DNA of 64,000 nucleotides from Pseudomonas sp. UBA1879 (GTDB taxonomy: Bacteria > Pseudomonadota > Gammaproteobacteria > Pseudomonadales > Pseudomonadaceae). The notes beneath the pieces were generated by a model. It made no database searches and was not told the DNA's origin. It saw nothing but the letters and a program-made list of their open reading frames with translations. A program made the position numbers and the translations under genes. The DNA is taken from the NCBI RefSeq assembly GCF_002338065.1, contig NZ_DDHJ01000002.1, positions 131,320 through 195,319 of the forward strand. The letters are read 5' to 3'. This document shows positions 11,712 to 20,751 of the stretch, in pieces. Numbering within the stretch: position 1 is the stretch's first letter; each line of letters starts with the position of its first letter.

Positions 11712-12020
11712 TTATTTATAACGGTGAATGTTGGACAGCTGTTTGTTAGGCTGCGGGTTCTTTCGGTAGATGAGCGCCATCTTGCCGATGGTCTGTACCA
11801 GTTCGGCGCGACCCTGCTTGCACAGTTCTTCGATCACGGCGCGACGCTCGTCGCGGTCTTCCAGCTTGATCTGAACCTTGATCAGTTCATGATCCACCAA
11901 AGCGCGGTCCAGTTCGGCCAAGACGCCTTCGCTCAGGCCGTTGCCGGCAACCATCAGAACCGGCTTCAGGTCATGTCCAATGGATTTGTACTGTTTCTTC
12001 TGCTCGTTATTGAGCGGCAT
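11712..12020 (-). CDS. yhbY: YhbY/CRS1 family RNA-binding protein
   Basis: Small ribosome-associated RNA-binding protein of the CRM (CRS1-YhbY) fold, thought to act in 50S subunit assembly. It has 102 residues: MPLNNEQKKQYKSIGHDLKP, then the hallmark GNGLSEGVLAELDRAL and a basic C-terminus (KNPQPNKQLSNIHRYK). I took the internal ATG at MPLNN, 14 codons inside the open frame, because homologues start there. It is convergent with greA and divergent from rlmE, with 104 bases between the two starts for both promoters. Confidence 0.9.
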   Translation of the reverse strand: MPLNNEQKKQYKSIGHDLKPVLMVAGNGLSEGVLAELDRALVDHELIKVQIKLEDRDERRAVIEELCKQGRAELVQTIGKMALIYRKNPQPNKQLSNIHRYK

Positions 12021-12124
12021 AATCTGACCCTTTTCGTCTGATTCTGTAAAATTGGCGGGCATTTTACCCGAGGGGCCGTGGCTCCGCCCAGTTAATCACG
12101 ACCCTTTCATCATCGAGGTGCCCC

Positions 12125-12775
12125 GTGGCGCAGCGCTCCAAGAGCAGCCATAACTGGCTGAGAGAACATTTCAACGATCCTTTCGTCAAACAGGCGCAGA
12201 AGGACGGCTACCGCTCCCGAGCGAGTTACAAGCTTCTGGAAATTCAAGAAAAGGACCGACTGATCCGTCCCGGCATGACCGTGGTCGATCTTGGCGCGGC
12301 CCCTGGTGGCTGGTCTCAAGTGACCAGTCGTCTGATTGGCGGTCAAGGTCGTTTGATAGCATCCGACATTCTAGAAATGGACAGCATCCCGGACGTGACC
12401 TTCATCCAGGGAGATTTCACTGAGGATGCAGTGTTCAGACAGATCCTGGAGGCCATCGGTAATACAGAGGTAGACCTTGTGATTTCCGATATGGCCCCCA
12501 ATATGAGTGGATTGAGCGCAGTGGATATGCCACGCGCCATGTTCCTCTGTGAATTGGCGCTCGACCTGGCGGGTCGGGTGTTGCGTCCGGGTGGTGATTT
12601 TCTGATCAAGATCTTTCAAGGCGAAGGGTTTGATGCGTACCACAAAGACGTACGCAAGATGTTCGACAAGGTGCAGATGCGCAAGCCCACGTCGTCCCGG
12701 GACCGGTCTCGCGAGCAGTACCTGCTGGGCCGGGGATTCAAAGGCGGTTATCAGGCCCCGGTGCCATTTGAATGA
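12125..12775 (+). CDS. rlmE: 23S rRNA (uridine-2552-2'-O) methyltransferase
   Basis: Methylates the 2'-hydroxyl of U2552 in the peptidyl-transferase A loop, a late step of 50S maturation. It is also called FtsJ or RrmJ. It has 216 residues. The SAM-binding loop is DLGAAPGGWSQ, catalytic positions are carried by segments such as LVISDMAPNMSG and FLIKIFQGEGFD, and RSRASYKLLEIQEKD is typical. The start is GTG preceded by GAGG. ftsH follows after 178 bases, an order conserved in gammaproteobacteria. Confidence 0.96.
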   Translation: MAQRSKSSHNWLREHFNDPFVKQAQKDGYRSRASYKLLEIQEKDRLIRPGMTVVDLGAAPGGWSQVTSRLIGGQGRLIASDILEMDSIPDVTFIQGDFTEDAVFRQILEAIGNTEVDLVISDMAPNMSGLSAVDMPRAMFLCELALDLAGRVLRPGGDFLIKIFQGEGFDAYHKDVRKMFDKVQMRKPTSSRDRSREQYLLGRGFKGGYQAPVPFE

Positions 12776-12953
12776 GAGCGATAGCTTTTTTCAAATGGCT
12801 TTATTCATGAAGCGTTACGAACATCTTGTAGTCAAAGTTTCACAAAGGGTTACAGACGCCGCCTGCCACACCTGTTGGATCTGTAGTAAGTTAGGCCGGT
12901 GATTATCATGCGAGGCACGCTCCTGCGTGGAGCTTGCTTCAGAGGGTAGCTAA

Positions 12954-14873
12954 TTGAACGATATGGCAAAGAATTTGATCCTGTGGTTGATCATCGCTGC
13001 GGTCCTGGTGACCGTGATGAACAACTTTTCCAGCCCGAACGAGCCGCAGACCCTCAACTACTCTGAGTTCATCCAGCAGGTTAAGGATGGCAAGGTCGAG
13101 AAAGTTGCCGTGGACGGTTACGTCATCACGGGCAAGCGCAGCGACGGCGACACCTTCAAGACCATTCGTCCGGCTATTCAGGACAATGGTTTGATCGGTG
13201 ATCTGGTCGACAACAATGTCGTCATCGAAGGCAAGCAGCCTGAACAGCAGAGCATCTGGACTCAGTTGTTGGTAGCCAGCTTCCCGATTCTCGTCATCAT
13301 CGCTGTCTTCATGTTCTTCATGCGCCAAATGCAAGGTGGGGCGGGAGGCAAGGGCGGGCCGATGAGCTTTGGTAAGAGCAAGGCGCGATTGCTGTCCGAA
13401 GATCAGGTCAAGACCACGCTGGCCGACGTCGCAGGTTGCGACGAGGCGAAGGAAGAAGTCGGTGAGCTTGTCGAGTTCCTCCGCGATCCGGGTAAATTCC
13501 AGCGTCTCGGCGGGCGTATCCCACGCGGCGTGTTGATGGTTGGCCCGCCCGGTACCGGTAAAACATTGCTCGCCAAGGCGATTGCAGGCGAGGCGAAAGT
13601 ACCGTTTTTCACCATTTCTGGTTCTGACTTCGTCGAAATGTTCGTCGGCGTGGGTGCGAGCCGCGTTCGTGACATGTTCGAGCAAGCCAAGAAACATGCG
13701 CCGTGCATCATCTTCATCGACGAAATCGATGCCGTTGGTCGCCACCGCGGTGCGGGCATGGGCGGCGGTCATGATGAGCGCGAGCAGACTCTCAACCAAT
13801 TGCTGGTGGAGATGGACGGCTTCGAAATGAACGACGGCATCATCGTGATCGCGGCGACCAACCGTCCGGACGTTCTTGACCCCGCGCTGCTGCGTCCGGG
13901 TCGCTTCGACCGTCAGGTAGTGGTCGGTCTGCCAGATATCCGCGGTCGTGAACAGATTCTGAAAGTGCATATGCGCAAAGTGCCAATGGGTGACGACGTC
14001 AATGCCGCTGTCATTGCGCGTGGTACGCCTGGCTTCTCAGGCGCTGACTTGGCTAACCTGGTCAACGAGGCTTCGCTGTTTGCTGCTCGCGTGGGCAAAC
14101 GCATCGTCGAGATGAAAGAGTTCGAACTCGCGAAAGACAAGATCATGATGGGTGCCGAGCGCAAATCAATGGTCATGTCGGAAAAAGAGAAGCAGAACAC
14201 GGCCTATCACGAAGCGGGTCACGCCATCGTCGGGCGCGTTGTTCCCGAGCATGATCCGGTATACAAGGTGTCGATCATTCCTCGTGGACGTGCGCTGGGT
14301 GTCACGATGTTCCTTCCTGAAGAAGATCGCTACAGTCTTTCCAAGCGTGCGTTGATCAGTCAAATTTGCTCGCTCTACGGCGGCCGTATCGCTGAGGAGA
14401 TGACGCTGGGTTTTGACGGTGTGACCACTGGTGCGTCCAACGACATCATGCGAGCAAGTCAGATTGCCCGGAACATGGTCACCAAATGGGGCCTTTCCGA
14501 GAAAATGGGTCCTCTGATGTACTCCGAAGACGACGACGGCGGTTACCTGGGTCGTGGTGGCGGCGGGCAGAACTCCAGCCTTTCGGGTGAAACCGCCAAG
14601 ATGATCGATTCGGAAGTGCGCAGCATCATCGACCAGTGCTACGGCACGGCGAAGCAGATTCTCACCGACAATCGCGACAAGCTGGATGCGATGGCCGACG
14701 CGCTGATGAAGTATGAAACCATCGATGCTGAGCAGATCGATGACATCATGGCGGGTCGCACCCCTCGCGAGCCGCGCGATTGGACAGGTGGCACCGGGAC
14801 TTCCGGGACGCCCACTGCGCCAGTCGGTCCGCGTCCGGAGACACCGATTGGCGGCCCAGCTGCTGAACACTAA
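12954..14873 (+). CDS. ftsH: ATP-dependent zinc metalloprotease FtsH
   Basis: Inner-membrane AAA+ protease that degrades sigma32, LpxC-type substrates and damaged membrane proteins. Two membrane segments near residues 5-23 and 103-122 flank a small periplasmic domain. The AAA module has Walker A GPPGTGKT near residue 197 and Walker B IIFIDEIDAVG. The zinc motif HEAGH is near residue 419. It has 639 residues from the TTG start, which lies 7 bases after AGAGGG; the alternative ATG at 12963 (MAKNLILWL) would be 16 bases away, so TTG is preferred. Confidence 0.96.
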   Translation: MNDMAKNLILWLIIAAVLVTVMNNFSSPNEPQTLNYSEFIQQVKDGKVEKVAVDGYVITGKRSDGDTFKTIRPAIQDNGLIGDLVDNNVVIEGKQPEQQSIWTQLLVASFPILVIIAVFMFFMRQMQGGAGGKGGPMSFGKSKARLLSEDQVKTTLADVAGCDEAKEEVGELVEFLRDPGKFQRLGGRIPRGVLMVGPPGTGKTLLAKAIAGEAKVPFFTISGSDFVEMFVGVGASRVRDMFEQAKKHAPCIIFIDEIDAVGRHRGAGMGGGHDEREQTLNQLLVEMDGFEMNDGIIVIAATNRPDVLDPALLRPGRFDRQVVVGLPDIRGREQILKVHMRKVPMGDDVNAAVIARGTPGFSGADLANLVNEASLFAARVGKRIVEMKEFELAKDKIMMGAERKSMVMSEKEKQNTAYHEAGHAIVGRVVPEHDPVYKVSIIPRGRALGVTMFLPEEDRYSLSKRALISQICSLYGGRIAEEMTLGFDGVTTGASNDIMRASQIARNMVTKWGLSEKMGPLMYSEDDDGGYLGRGGGGQNSSLSGETAKMIDSEVRSIIDQCYGTAKQILTDNRDKLDAMADALMKYETIDAEQIDDIMAGRTPREPRDWTGGTGTSGTPTAPVGPRPETPIGGPAAEH

Positions 14874-14881
14874 GGCCTGAC

Positions 14882-15733
14882 ATGACTTCTGCGCTGTACC
14901 CGACCCGGTTGCCTTGCGGCAACCGGGTTCTTGATTTGGCCCGGACACATGTCATGGGCATTCTCAATATCACCCCCGATTCGTTCTCCGACGGTGGCCG
15001 TTTCGCCCAGCGTGATCTCGCCCTCCGCCATGCAGAGGCGATGGTTGCAGCGGGTGCCACTCTGATTGACGTCGGTGGTGAGTCAACTCGCCCTGGTGCT
15101 CGCGCCGTCTCATCGACAGAAGAGCTCGAGCGTGTAGCGCCTATCGTGGAGGCCATCAGCCGTGAACTCGATGTGGTCATATCGGTTGATACGTCGACTC
15201 CAGCGGTCATCCTCGAAACCGCTCGCTTGGGCGCAGGGTTGATCAATGATGTGCGTTCACTGCGGCGGGAGGGTGCTTTGCAGGCTGCTGTCGCAACGCG
15301 TTTGCCCGTCTGCTTGATGCACATGCGCGGTGAGCCGACTGACATGCAGGATGACCCCCGCTATGACGATGTGGTGACTGAAGTGGCGTCATTCCTCAGT
15401 GAAAGGATGGACGCTTGCGTCGCTGCTGGAATTCCGGTTGAAAAGATCGTGCTTGATCCTGGTTTCGGCTTTGCAAAGAACCTCGATCACAACTTGAGCC
15501 TGTTCAAACATATGGAGGCTCTGCATGCGCTGGGCCGGCCACTGCTGGTAGGTGTGTCGCGCAAAAGCATGATCGGTAAGGTGCTCAACAAGCCTGTTGA
15601 CCAGCGACTCTACGGTGCGCTCGCTTTGGCTGCGATGGCCATGGTCCAGGGTGCAAAAATTTTACGTGTGCACGATGTTGCGGAAACTGTCGACGTGGTG
15701 CGGATGATTGCCGCCGTCGAATCGGCAAAATAA
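14882..15733 (+). CDS. folP: Dihydropteroate synthase
   Basis: Condenses p-aminobenzoate with hydroxymethyl-dihydropterin pyrophosphate in folate synthesis; it is the sulfonamide target. It has 283 residues as a TIM barrel. The conserved loops are GILNITPDSFSDGGRF, DVGGESTRPGA, LMHMRGEPTDMQ, DPGFGFAKN and GVSRKSMIG. It starts 8 bases after ftsH, with AAGG as ribosome site, and is followed by glmM after 15 bases. This is the standard ftsH-folP-glmM cluster. Confidence 0.97.
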   Translation: MTSALYPTRLPCGNRVLDLARTHVMGILNITPDSFSDGGRFAQRDLALRHAEAMVAAGATLIDVGGESTRPGARAVSSTEELERVAPIVEAISRELDVVISVDTSTPAVILETARLGAGLINDVRSLRREGALQAAVATRLPVCLMHMRGEPTDMQDDPRYDDVVTEVASFLSERMDACVAAGIPVEKIVLDPGFGFAKNLDHNLSLFKHMEALHALGRPLLVGVSRKSMIGKVLNKPVDQRLYGALALAAMAMVQGAKILRVHDVAETVDVVRMIAAVESAK

Positions 15734-15748
15734 GAAGGTTGGAGCCCC

Positions 15749-17092
15749 ATGACACAGAAAAAATATTTCGGAACCGACGGCATTCGCGGTCGTGTCGGTC
15801 AATTTCCGATCACGCCTGATTTCATGCTGCGGCTCGGCTGGGCAGCCGGGATGGCGTTTCGCAAGATGGGTGCATGCCGGATTCTGGTTGGCAAGGACAC
15901 GCGGATTTCAGGTTATATGTTTGAGTCAGCACTGGAAGCAGGCCTGTCTGCCGCGGGCGCGGACGTCATGCTGTTAGGTCCGATGCCAACGCCAGCCATC
16001 GCTTATCTGACACGCACGTTTCACGCCGAAGCAGGCATCGTCATCAGTGCTTCGCATAACCCGCACCACGATAACGGCATCAAGTTCTTCTCGGGGCAGG
16101 GCACCAAGCTGCCAGACGAGATCGAGATGATGATCGAGGAATTGCTGGATACACCGATGACCGTGGCCGAGTCTGAAAAGCTTGGCAAGGTTTCGCGAAT
16201 CAACGACGCGGCTGGCCGTTACATCGAATTCTGCAAGAGCAGCGTGCCAACCAGTACTGATTTTGCGGGCCTCAAATTGGTCGTCGATTGTGCCCACGGG
16301 GCGACTTACAAAGTTGCGCCTAACGTGTTTCGTGAGCTGGGGGCGAAGGTTACGGTGCTCTCGGCTGCTCCGAACGGCCTGAACATCAACGACGATTGCG
16401 GCTCGACCCATATGGGCAACCTGCAAGCGGCCGTGGTTGCCGAAAAAGCCGATCTGGGCATTGGTTTCGATGGTGATGGTGATCGAGTGTTGATGGTCGA
16501 CCATACCGGGGCAATCGTTGATGGGGACGAGTTGCTGTATATCATCGCGCGGGATTTGCATGAGCGCGGTCGTCTGCAGGGCGGGGTGGTCGGCACGTTG
16601 ATGAGTAACCTGGGGCTTGAGCTTGCCCTGGCTGATCTGAAGATTCCGTTCGTGCGCGCCAATGTGGGTGACCGATACGTCATCGCCGAACTTCTGGAGC
16701 GCAACTGGCAGGTGGGCGGCGAAAACTCCGGTCACGTCGTCTGTTTCCAGCACACCACCACGGGTGACGCCATCATCGCAGCGCTGCAGGTGTTGTTGGC
16801 ACTCAAGCGCACAGGGCAGAGCCTGGCAGAGTCGCGGCAGGGTGTGCAGAAATGCCCTCAAGTGCTGGTCAACGTGCGCTTTGAAGGTGGAGGTGTGGAC
16901 CCGGTGGAGCATCCGGCGGTGAAGGAAGCGTGCGAGCGCGTAACCGTTGCGATGGGCGGGCGTGGGCGTGTCTTGCTGCGCAAGTCCGGCACTGAGCCTT
17001 TGGTGCGCGTTATGGTCGAGGGCGAGGACGAAGCATTGGTTGCAGGCTATGCCGATGAACTGGCAAAACTGGTCGCTGAAGTTTGCGCCTGA
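15749..17092 (+). CDS. glmM: Phosphoglucosamine mutase
   Basis: Interconverts glucosamine-6-phosphate and glucosamine-1-phosphate for UDP-GlcNAc, peptidoglycan and LPS synthesis. It has 447 residues of the alpha-D-phosphohexomutase fold. The phospho-serine is Ser102 in ISASHNPHHDNGIKFF, the metal loop is DGDGDRVLM, and the sugar-binding GGENSGH and phosphate-binding RKSGTEPLVRVM follow. The start agrees with MTQKKYFGTDGIRGRVG of homologues. Confidence 0.97.
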   Translation: MTQKKYFGTDGIRGRVGQFPITPDFMLRLGWAAGMAFRKMGACRILVGKDTRISGYMFESALEAGLSAAGADVMLLGPMPTPAIAYLTRTFHAEAGIVISASHNPHHDNGIKFFSGQGTKLPDEIEMMIEELLDTPMTVAESEKLGKVSRINDAAGRYIEFCKSSVPTSTDFAGLKLVVDCAHGATYKVAPNVFRELGAKVTVLSAAPNGLNINDDCGSTHMGNLQAAVVAEKADLGIGFDGDGDRVLMVDHTGAIVDGDELLYIIARDLHERGRLQGGVVGTLMSNLGLELALADLKIPFVRANVGDRYVIAELLERNWQVGGENSGHVVCFQHTTTGDAIIAALQVLLALKRTGQSLAESRQGVQKCPQVLVNVRFEGGGVDPVEHPAVKEACERVTVAMGGRGRVLLRKSGTEPLVRVMVEGEDEALVAGYADELAKLVAEVCA

Positions 17093-17158
17093 TTACGGCT
17101 TGCCAGTGTTGAAACTGTTGGGTAACATCTGCGCCCACTTTGACCGACGAGGTACAGC

Positions 17159-17914
17159 ATGCGTCGCCCTATGGTAGCTGGTAACTGGAAAATGCACGGT
17201 ACCTGCGCCAGCGTCGCTGAGCTGGTGGAAGGTTTGGCTAATATGGTCATTCCTGACAGTGTCGACGTTGCGGTATTCCCTTCGAGCCTGCACGTCAGCT
17301 TCGTTGTCGAGTGCTTTGAAGAGCATTCGATTTCTGTAGGTGCGCAGAACTGTGCGCACGAAGCGGGTCAGGGTGCGCTGACCGGTGAGATTTCACCGAC
17401 TCAGTTGCTAGATGCAGGTTGCAAGCTGGTGCTGGTAGGCCACTCGGAGCGTCGCCAGATCATGGATGAGAGCAACGAAGTCCTGAGCCGCAAGTTTGCA
17501 GCTGCGCAGGCAAGTGGCTTGACCCCGGTGCTGTGCATCGGCGAAACCCTTGAACAGCGTCAGGCTGGCAAAACGCTTGAAGTGGTCGGGCAGCAGCTCG
17601 ACAGCATCATCGAAGAGCTGGGCATCGATGCTTTCGTGAATGCGGTCATCGCTTACGAGCCGGTCTGGGCCATTGGTACCGGACTGACAGCTTCGCCAGA
17701 ACAGGCGCAGGAAGTGCACGCAGCCATTCGTGCGCAGTTGGCGAAAGAGAATTCTGAAGTCGCACAAGGTGTGCGTCTTCTATATGGCGGCAGCGTGAAG
17801 GCGGCCAATGCGGTCGAGCTGTTCAGCATGCCGGATATCGATGGGGGCCTCATTGGAGGCGCTTCCCTGAATGCAGATGAGTTCGGTGCGATCATTCGCG
17901 CCGCGGGAAACTGA
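17159..17914 (+). CDS. tpiA: Triosephosphate isomerase
   Basis: Interconverts dihydroxyacetone phosphate and glyceraldehyde-3-phosphate in glycolysis and gluconeogenesis. It has 251 residues. The three active-site elements are visible: Asn/Lys in GNWKMHG, the His in LVGHSERR and the Glu in AYEPVWAIGTG. GAGGT precedes the ATG. secG begins 5 bases after the stop. Confidence 0.97.
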   Translation: MRRPMVAGNWKMHGTCASVAELVEGLANMVIPDSVDVAVFPSSLHVSFVVECFEEHSISVGAQNCAHEAGQGALTGEISPTQLLDAGCKLVLVGHSERRQIMDESNEVLSRKFAAAQASGLTPVLCIGETLEQRQAGKTLEVVGQQLDSIIEELGIDAFVNAVIAYEPVWAIGTGLTASPEQAQEVHAAIRAQLAKENSEVAQGVRLLYGGSVKAANAVELFSMPDIDGGLIGGASLNADEFGAIIRAAGN

Positions 17915-17918
17915 AAAA

Positions 17919-18302
17919 ATGCTGGAAACAGTCGTAGTCGTTCTTCATCTGCTGGGTGCGCTGGGCGTGGTCGCTCTGGTATTGCTGCAGCAGGGTAAAG
18001 GTGCGGACGCTGGCGCGTCGTTCGGGGCAGGTGCATCAAATACTGTCTTCGGAGGCCAAGGTTCCTCTACCTTTCTTAGTAAGTTTACTGCTATACTTGC
18101 CGCCTGTTTCTTCATAACCAGCTTGGGTTTAGGTTACTTTGCTAAAGAGAAAGCTCACCAGCTGACTCAAGTAGGTTTGCCAAACCCGGCGGTATTGGAA
18201 GTGAAGCAAAAGCCGGCGACAGATGATGTTCCGGTCCTGGAGGGACAACAGAAACCAGCCGCTGCTCCAGCTGACGTTCCTGCCGCTCCAGAACAGAAGT
18301 AA
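17919..18302 (+). CDS. secG: Preprotein translocase subunit SecG
   Basis: Small membrane subunit of the SecYEG channel. It has 127 residues with two hydrophobic segments, around residues 3-22 and 52-72, and a typical Gln/Gly/Ala-rich loop (LLQQGKGADAGASFGAGASN). The tail is Pro/Ala/Lys-rich and poorly conserved, as in other pseudomonads. The start is the ATG directly after the tpiA stop, and the tRNA-Leu gene follows. Confidence 0.95.
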   Translation: MLETVVVVLHLLGALGVVALVLLQQGKGADAGASFGAGASNTVFGGQGSSTFLSKFTAILAACFFITSLGLGYFAKEKAHQLTQVGLPNPAVLEVKQKPATDDVPVLEGQQKPAAAPADVPAAPEQK

Positions 18303-18346
18303 CACGGGATTCGCGGTCGTTATTGGGACTGCAAAAGAGTTGTAAT

Positions 18347-18432
18347 GCCGAGGTGGTGGAATTGGTAGACACGCAACCTTGAGGTGGTTGTGCCCATAGG
18401 GTGTAGGGGTTCGAGTCCCCTTCTCGGTACCA
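18347..18432 (+). tRNA. tRNA-Leu (anticodon GAG)
   Basis: An 86-base class II tRNA with encoded CCA. The acceptor stem is GCCGAGG / TCTCGGT. The anticodon arm CAACC-TTGAGGT-GGTTG puts GAG at positions 34-36. A variable arm (TGCCCATAGGGTGTA) and the T arm AGGGGTTCGAGTCCCC follow. It sits between secG and the initiator tRNA, its conserved location in Pseudomonas. Confidence 0.96.
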
Positions 18433-18443
18433 ATTAACAAGAG

Positions 18444-18468
18444 AGCCCGCAGTAGCGGGCTTTCTTGT
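18444..18468 (+). terminator. Intrinsic terminator after tRNA-Leu
   Basis: AGCCCGC-agta-GCGGGCT at 18444-18461 followed by TTCTT. It lies 12 bases after the tRNA-Leu CCA end. Confidence 0.7.
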
Positions 18469-18529
18469 AGGTGGATGTGTCGGATTGACCCAAAACGGGA
18501 TCGGTCGTATACTTCCGCCCCAGCTTTGT

Positions 18530-18606
<77 letters not shown>

Positions 18607-18616
18607 GTTTTAGCGG

Positions 18617-18638
18617 AGCCCCTTTTCAGGGGCTTTTT
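18617..18638 (+). terminator. Intrinsic terminator after tRNA-fMet
   Basis: AGCCCC-ttttca-GGGGCT followed by TTTT, ten bases after the tRNA end. It may be partial, because the rimP operon follows within 100 bases without another obvious promoter. Confidence 0.75.
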
Positions 18639-18736
18639 GTTAGCTGGACACTTTATTACGCCGATGTTCAGCGGCGTTTTTCATGATGGGCGCTTTGCCC
18701 ATTTTTTATTTGCACAGCATGCACGAGGGGGTTCAG

Positions 18737-19195
18737 GTGTCGAGCAAGCTAGAACAGTTGCAGGCCTTGTTGGCCCCGGTGATCGTGGCCCTTGGCTATG
18801 AATGCTGGGGTATCGAGTTTTCGGCCCAAGGTCGTTACTCAATGTTGCGCGTTTATATCGATAAAGAGGGCGGTGTGCTGGTGGACGATTGTGCCATCGT
18901 CAGCCGTCAGATCAGCGGTGTTCTGGACGTAGAAGATCCGATCCCCTCCGAATACACGCTCGAAGTTTCTTCTCCTGGCATGGAACGCCCGCTGTTCACT
19001 CTTGAGCAGTTTGCAGCCTTTCCCGGGGAACAAGTGAAGATAAAGCTGCGCTCGCCGTTCGACGGTCGACGCAACTTTCAGGGCCTTCTCCGCGGGGTGG
19101 AGGAGCAGGACGTCGTGGTGCAAGTGGATGATCACGAATACCTGTTGCCGATCGATCTGATCGACAAAGCCAACATTATTCCCACGTTTGACTGA
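18737..19195 (+). CDS. rimP: Ribosome maturation factor RimP
   Basis: Needed for 30S subunit maturation, binding the S12 region. It has 152 residues from the GTG start, with the conserved LGYECWGIEFSAQGRYSMLRVY, EYTLEVSSPGMERPLFT and C-terminal SH3-like domain. I chose GTG because GAGGGGG lies 5 bases upstream and homologues start with SSKLEQLQ. An in-frame ATG at 18719 would add MHEGVQ but would swallow that ribosome site. It is first gene of the rimP-nusA-infB operon. Confidence 0.93.
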   Translation: MSSKLEQLQALLAPVIVALGYECWGIEFSAQGRYSMLRVYIDKEGGVLVDDCAIVSRQISGVLDVEDPIPSEYTLEVSSPGMERPLFTLEQFAAFPGEQVKIKLRSPFDGRRNFQGLLRGVEEQDVVVQVDDHEYLLPIDLIDKANIIPTFD

Positions 19196-19242
19196 GACGC
19201 GGATCCCGCGGATCCAATGGCTTGCGAAAGGCGAGGCGTACG

Positions 19243-20724
19243 ATGAGCAAAGAAGTACTGCTGGTTGTTGAGTCGGTATCGAATGAAAAAGGCGTACCGG
19301 CCGGTGTAATTTTTGAAGCGCTGGAAATAGCGCTGGCCACGGCCACCAAAAAGCGTTTTGAAGACGAAGTAGATCTGCGTGTGGAAATCAATCGCCACAC
19401 CGGCGCTTACGAGACGTTCCGTCGCTGGACTGTCGTCGAAGAAGACGATCTCGATGATCCGGCGATCGAGACATGGCCAAGCAAGGTTGCCGAAACGCAT
19501 CCGGGTGCCAATGTTGGCGATGTCGTAGAAGAAAAGATCGAATCCATCGAGTTCGGCCGTATCGCTGCGCAAACTGCCAAGCAAGTCATTGTGCAGAAAG
19601 TGCGCGAAGCCGAGCGCGCTCAAGTCGTGGACGCTTATCGTGAGCGTCTGGGCGAAATCATTTCCGGTACTGTTAAAAAAGTTACACGTGACAATGTCAT
19701 CGTCGACTTGGGTAACAATGCCGAGGCACTGCTGGCGCGTGAAGACATCATTTCCCGGGAAACTTTCCGTGTAGGTGTCCGCGTCCGTGCATTGCTCAAA
19801 GAGATCCGCACTGAAAACCGTGGTCCTCAGTTGATCCTGTCGCGTACTGCGCCAGAGATGCTGATCGAGCTGTTCCGGATTGAAGTTCCGGAAATTGCCG
19901 AAGGTCTCATCGAGGTGATGGCTGCCTCTCGTGACCCTGGTTCGCGTGCCAAAATCGCTGTTCGCTCCAAGGACAAACGCATTGACCCGCAGGGCGCGTG
20001 CATCGGCATGCGTGGTTCGCGTGTTCAGGCGGTTTCCGGCGAGTTGGGCGGTGAGCGTGTGGATATCGTGCTCTGGGACGATAACCCGGCGCAGTTCGTC
20101 ATCAACGCCATGTCGCCCGCCGAAGTGGCAGCGATCATCGTTGATGAAGACGCCCACGCCATGGACATCGCTGTCGGTGCAGACAACCTGGCCCAAGCGA
20201 TTGGTCGCGGCGGTCAGAACGTGCGGCTGGCAAGCCAGTTGACAGGCTGGACCCTGAACGTGATGACCGAATCGGACATCCAGGCCAAGCAGCAAGCGGA
20301 AACCGGCGACATCCTGCGCAACTTCATCGACGAGCTGGAAGTCGACGAAGAGCTCGCACAGGTGCTGGTAGACGAAGGCTTCACCAGCCTGGAAGAGATT
20401 GCCTACGTACCGTTGGAGGAAATGCTCAACATCGACGGCTTTGACGAAGACATCGTCAACGAGCTTCGTGCTCGTGCCAAGGATCGTTTGTTGACCAAAG
20501 CCATCGCTACTGAGGAAAAGCTGGCAGACGCCCATCCGGCCGAAGACCTGCTCTCGCTTGAGGGTATGGACAAGGATTTGGCGATGGAACTGGCGGTGCG
20601 CGGCGTAATTACCCGCGAAGACCTGGCCGAGCAGTCTATTGACGATCTGCTCGACATCGACGGCATTGACGATGATCGTGCCGGCAAGTTGATCATGGCC
20701 GCCCGAGCCCATTGGTTCGAGTAA
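19243..20724 (+). CDS. nusA: Transcription termination/antitermination factor NusA
   Basis: RNA polymerase-associated factor for pausing, termination and antitermination. It has 493 residues: an N-terminal polymerase-binding domain, an S1 domain (near residues 135-200), two KH domains including GMRGSRVQAV and GRGGQNVRLA, and two C-terminal acidic helix-hairpin-helix repeats (around 365-490) that bind alpha-CTD or NusG. The start is MSKEVLLVVESV behind GAGGCG, seven codons inside the longest frame. It is followed by infB after 27 bases. Confidence 0.98.
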   Translation: MSKEVLLVVESVSNEKGVPAGVIFEALEIALATATKKRFEDEVDLRVEINRHTGAYETFRRWTVVEEDDLDDPAIETWPSKVAETHPGANVGDVVEEKIESIEFGRIAAQTAKQVIVQKVREAERAQVVDAYRERLGEIISGTVKKVTRDNVIVDLGNNAEALLAREDIISRETFRVGVRVRALLKEIRTENRGPQLILSRTAPEMLIELFRIEVPEIAEGLIEVMAASRDPGSRAKIAVRSKDKRIDPQGACIGMRGSRVQAVSGELGGERVDIVLWDDNPAQFVINAMSPAEVAAIIVDEDAHAMDIAVGADNLAQAIGRGGQNVRLASQLTGWTLNVMTESDIQAKQQAETGDILRNFIDELEVDEELAQVLVDEGFTSLEEIAYVPLEEMLNIDGFDEDIVNELRARAKDRLLTKAIATEEKLADAHPAEDLLSLEGMDKDLAMELAVRGVITREDLAEQSIDDLLDIDGIDDDRAGKLIMAARAHWFE

Positions 20725-20751
20725 GTAAATGCGGCCTGAGGAGAGAAGTGC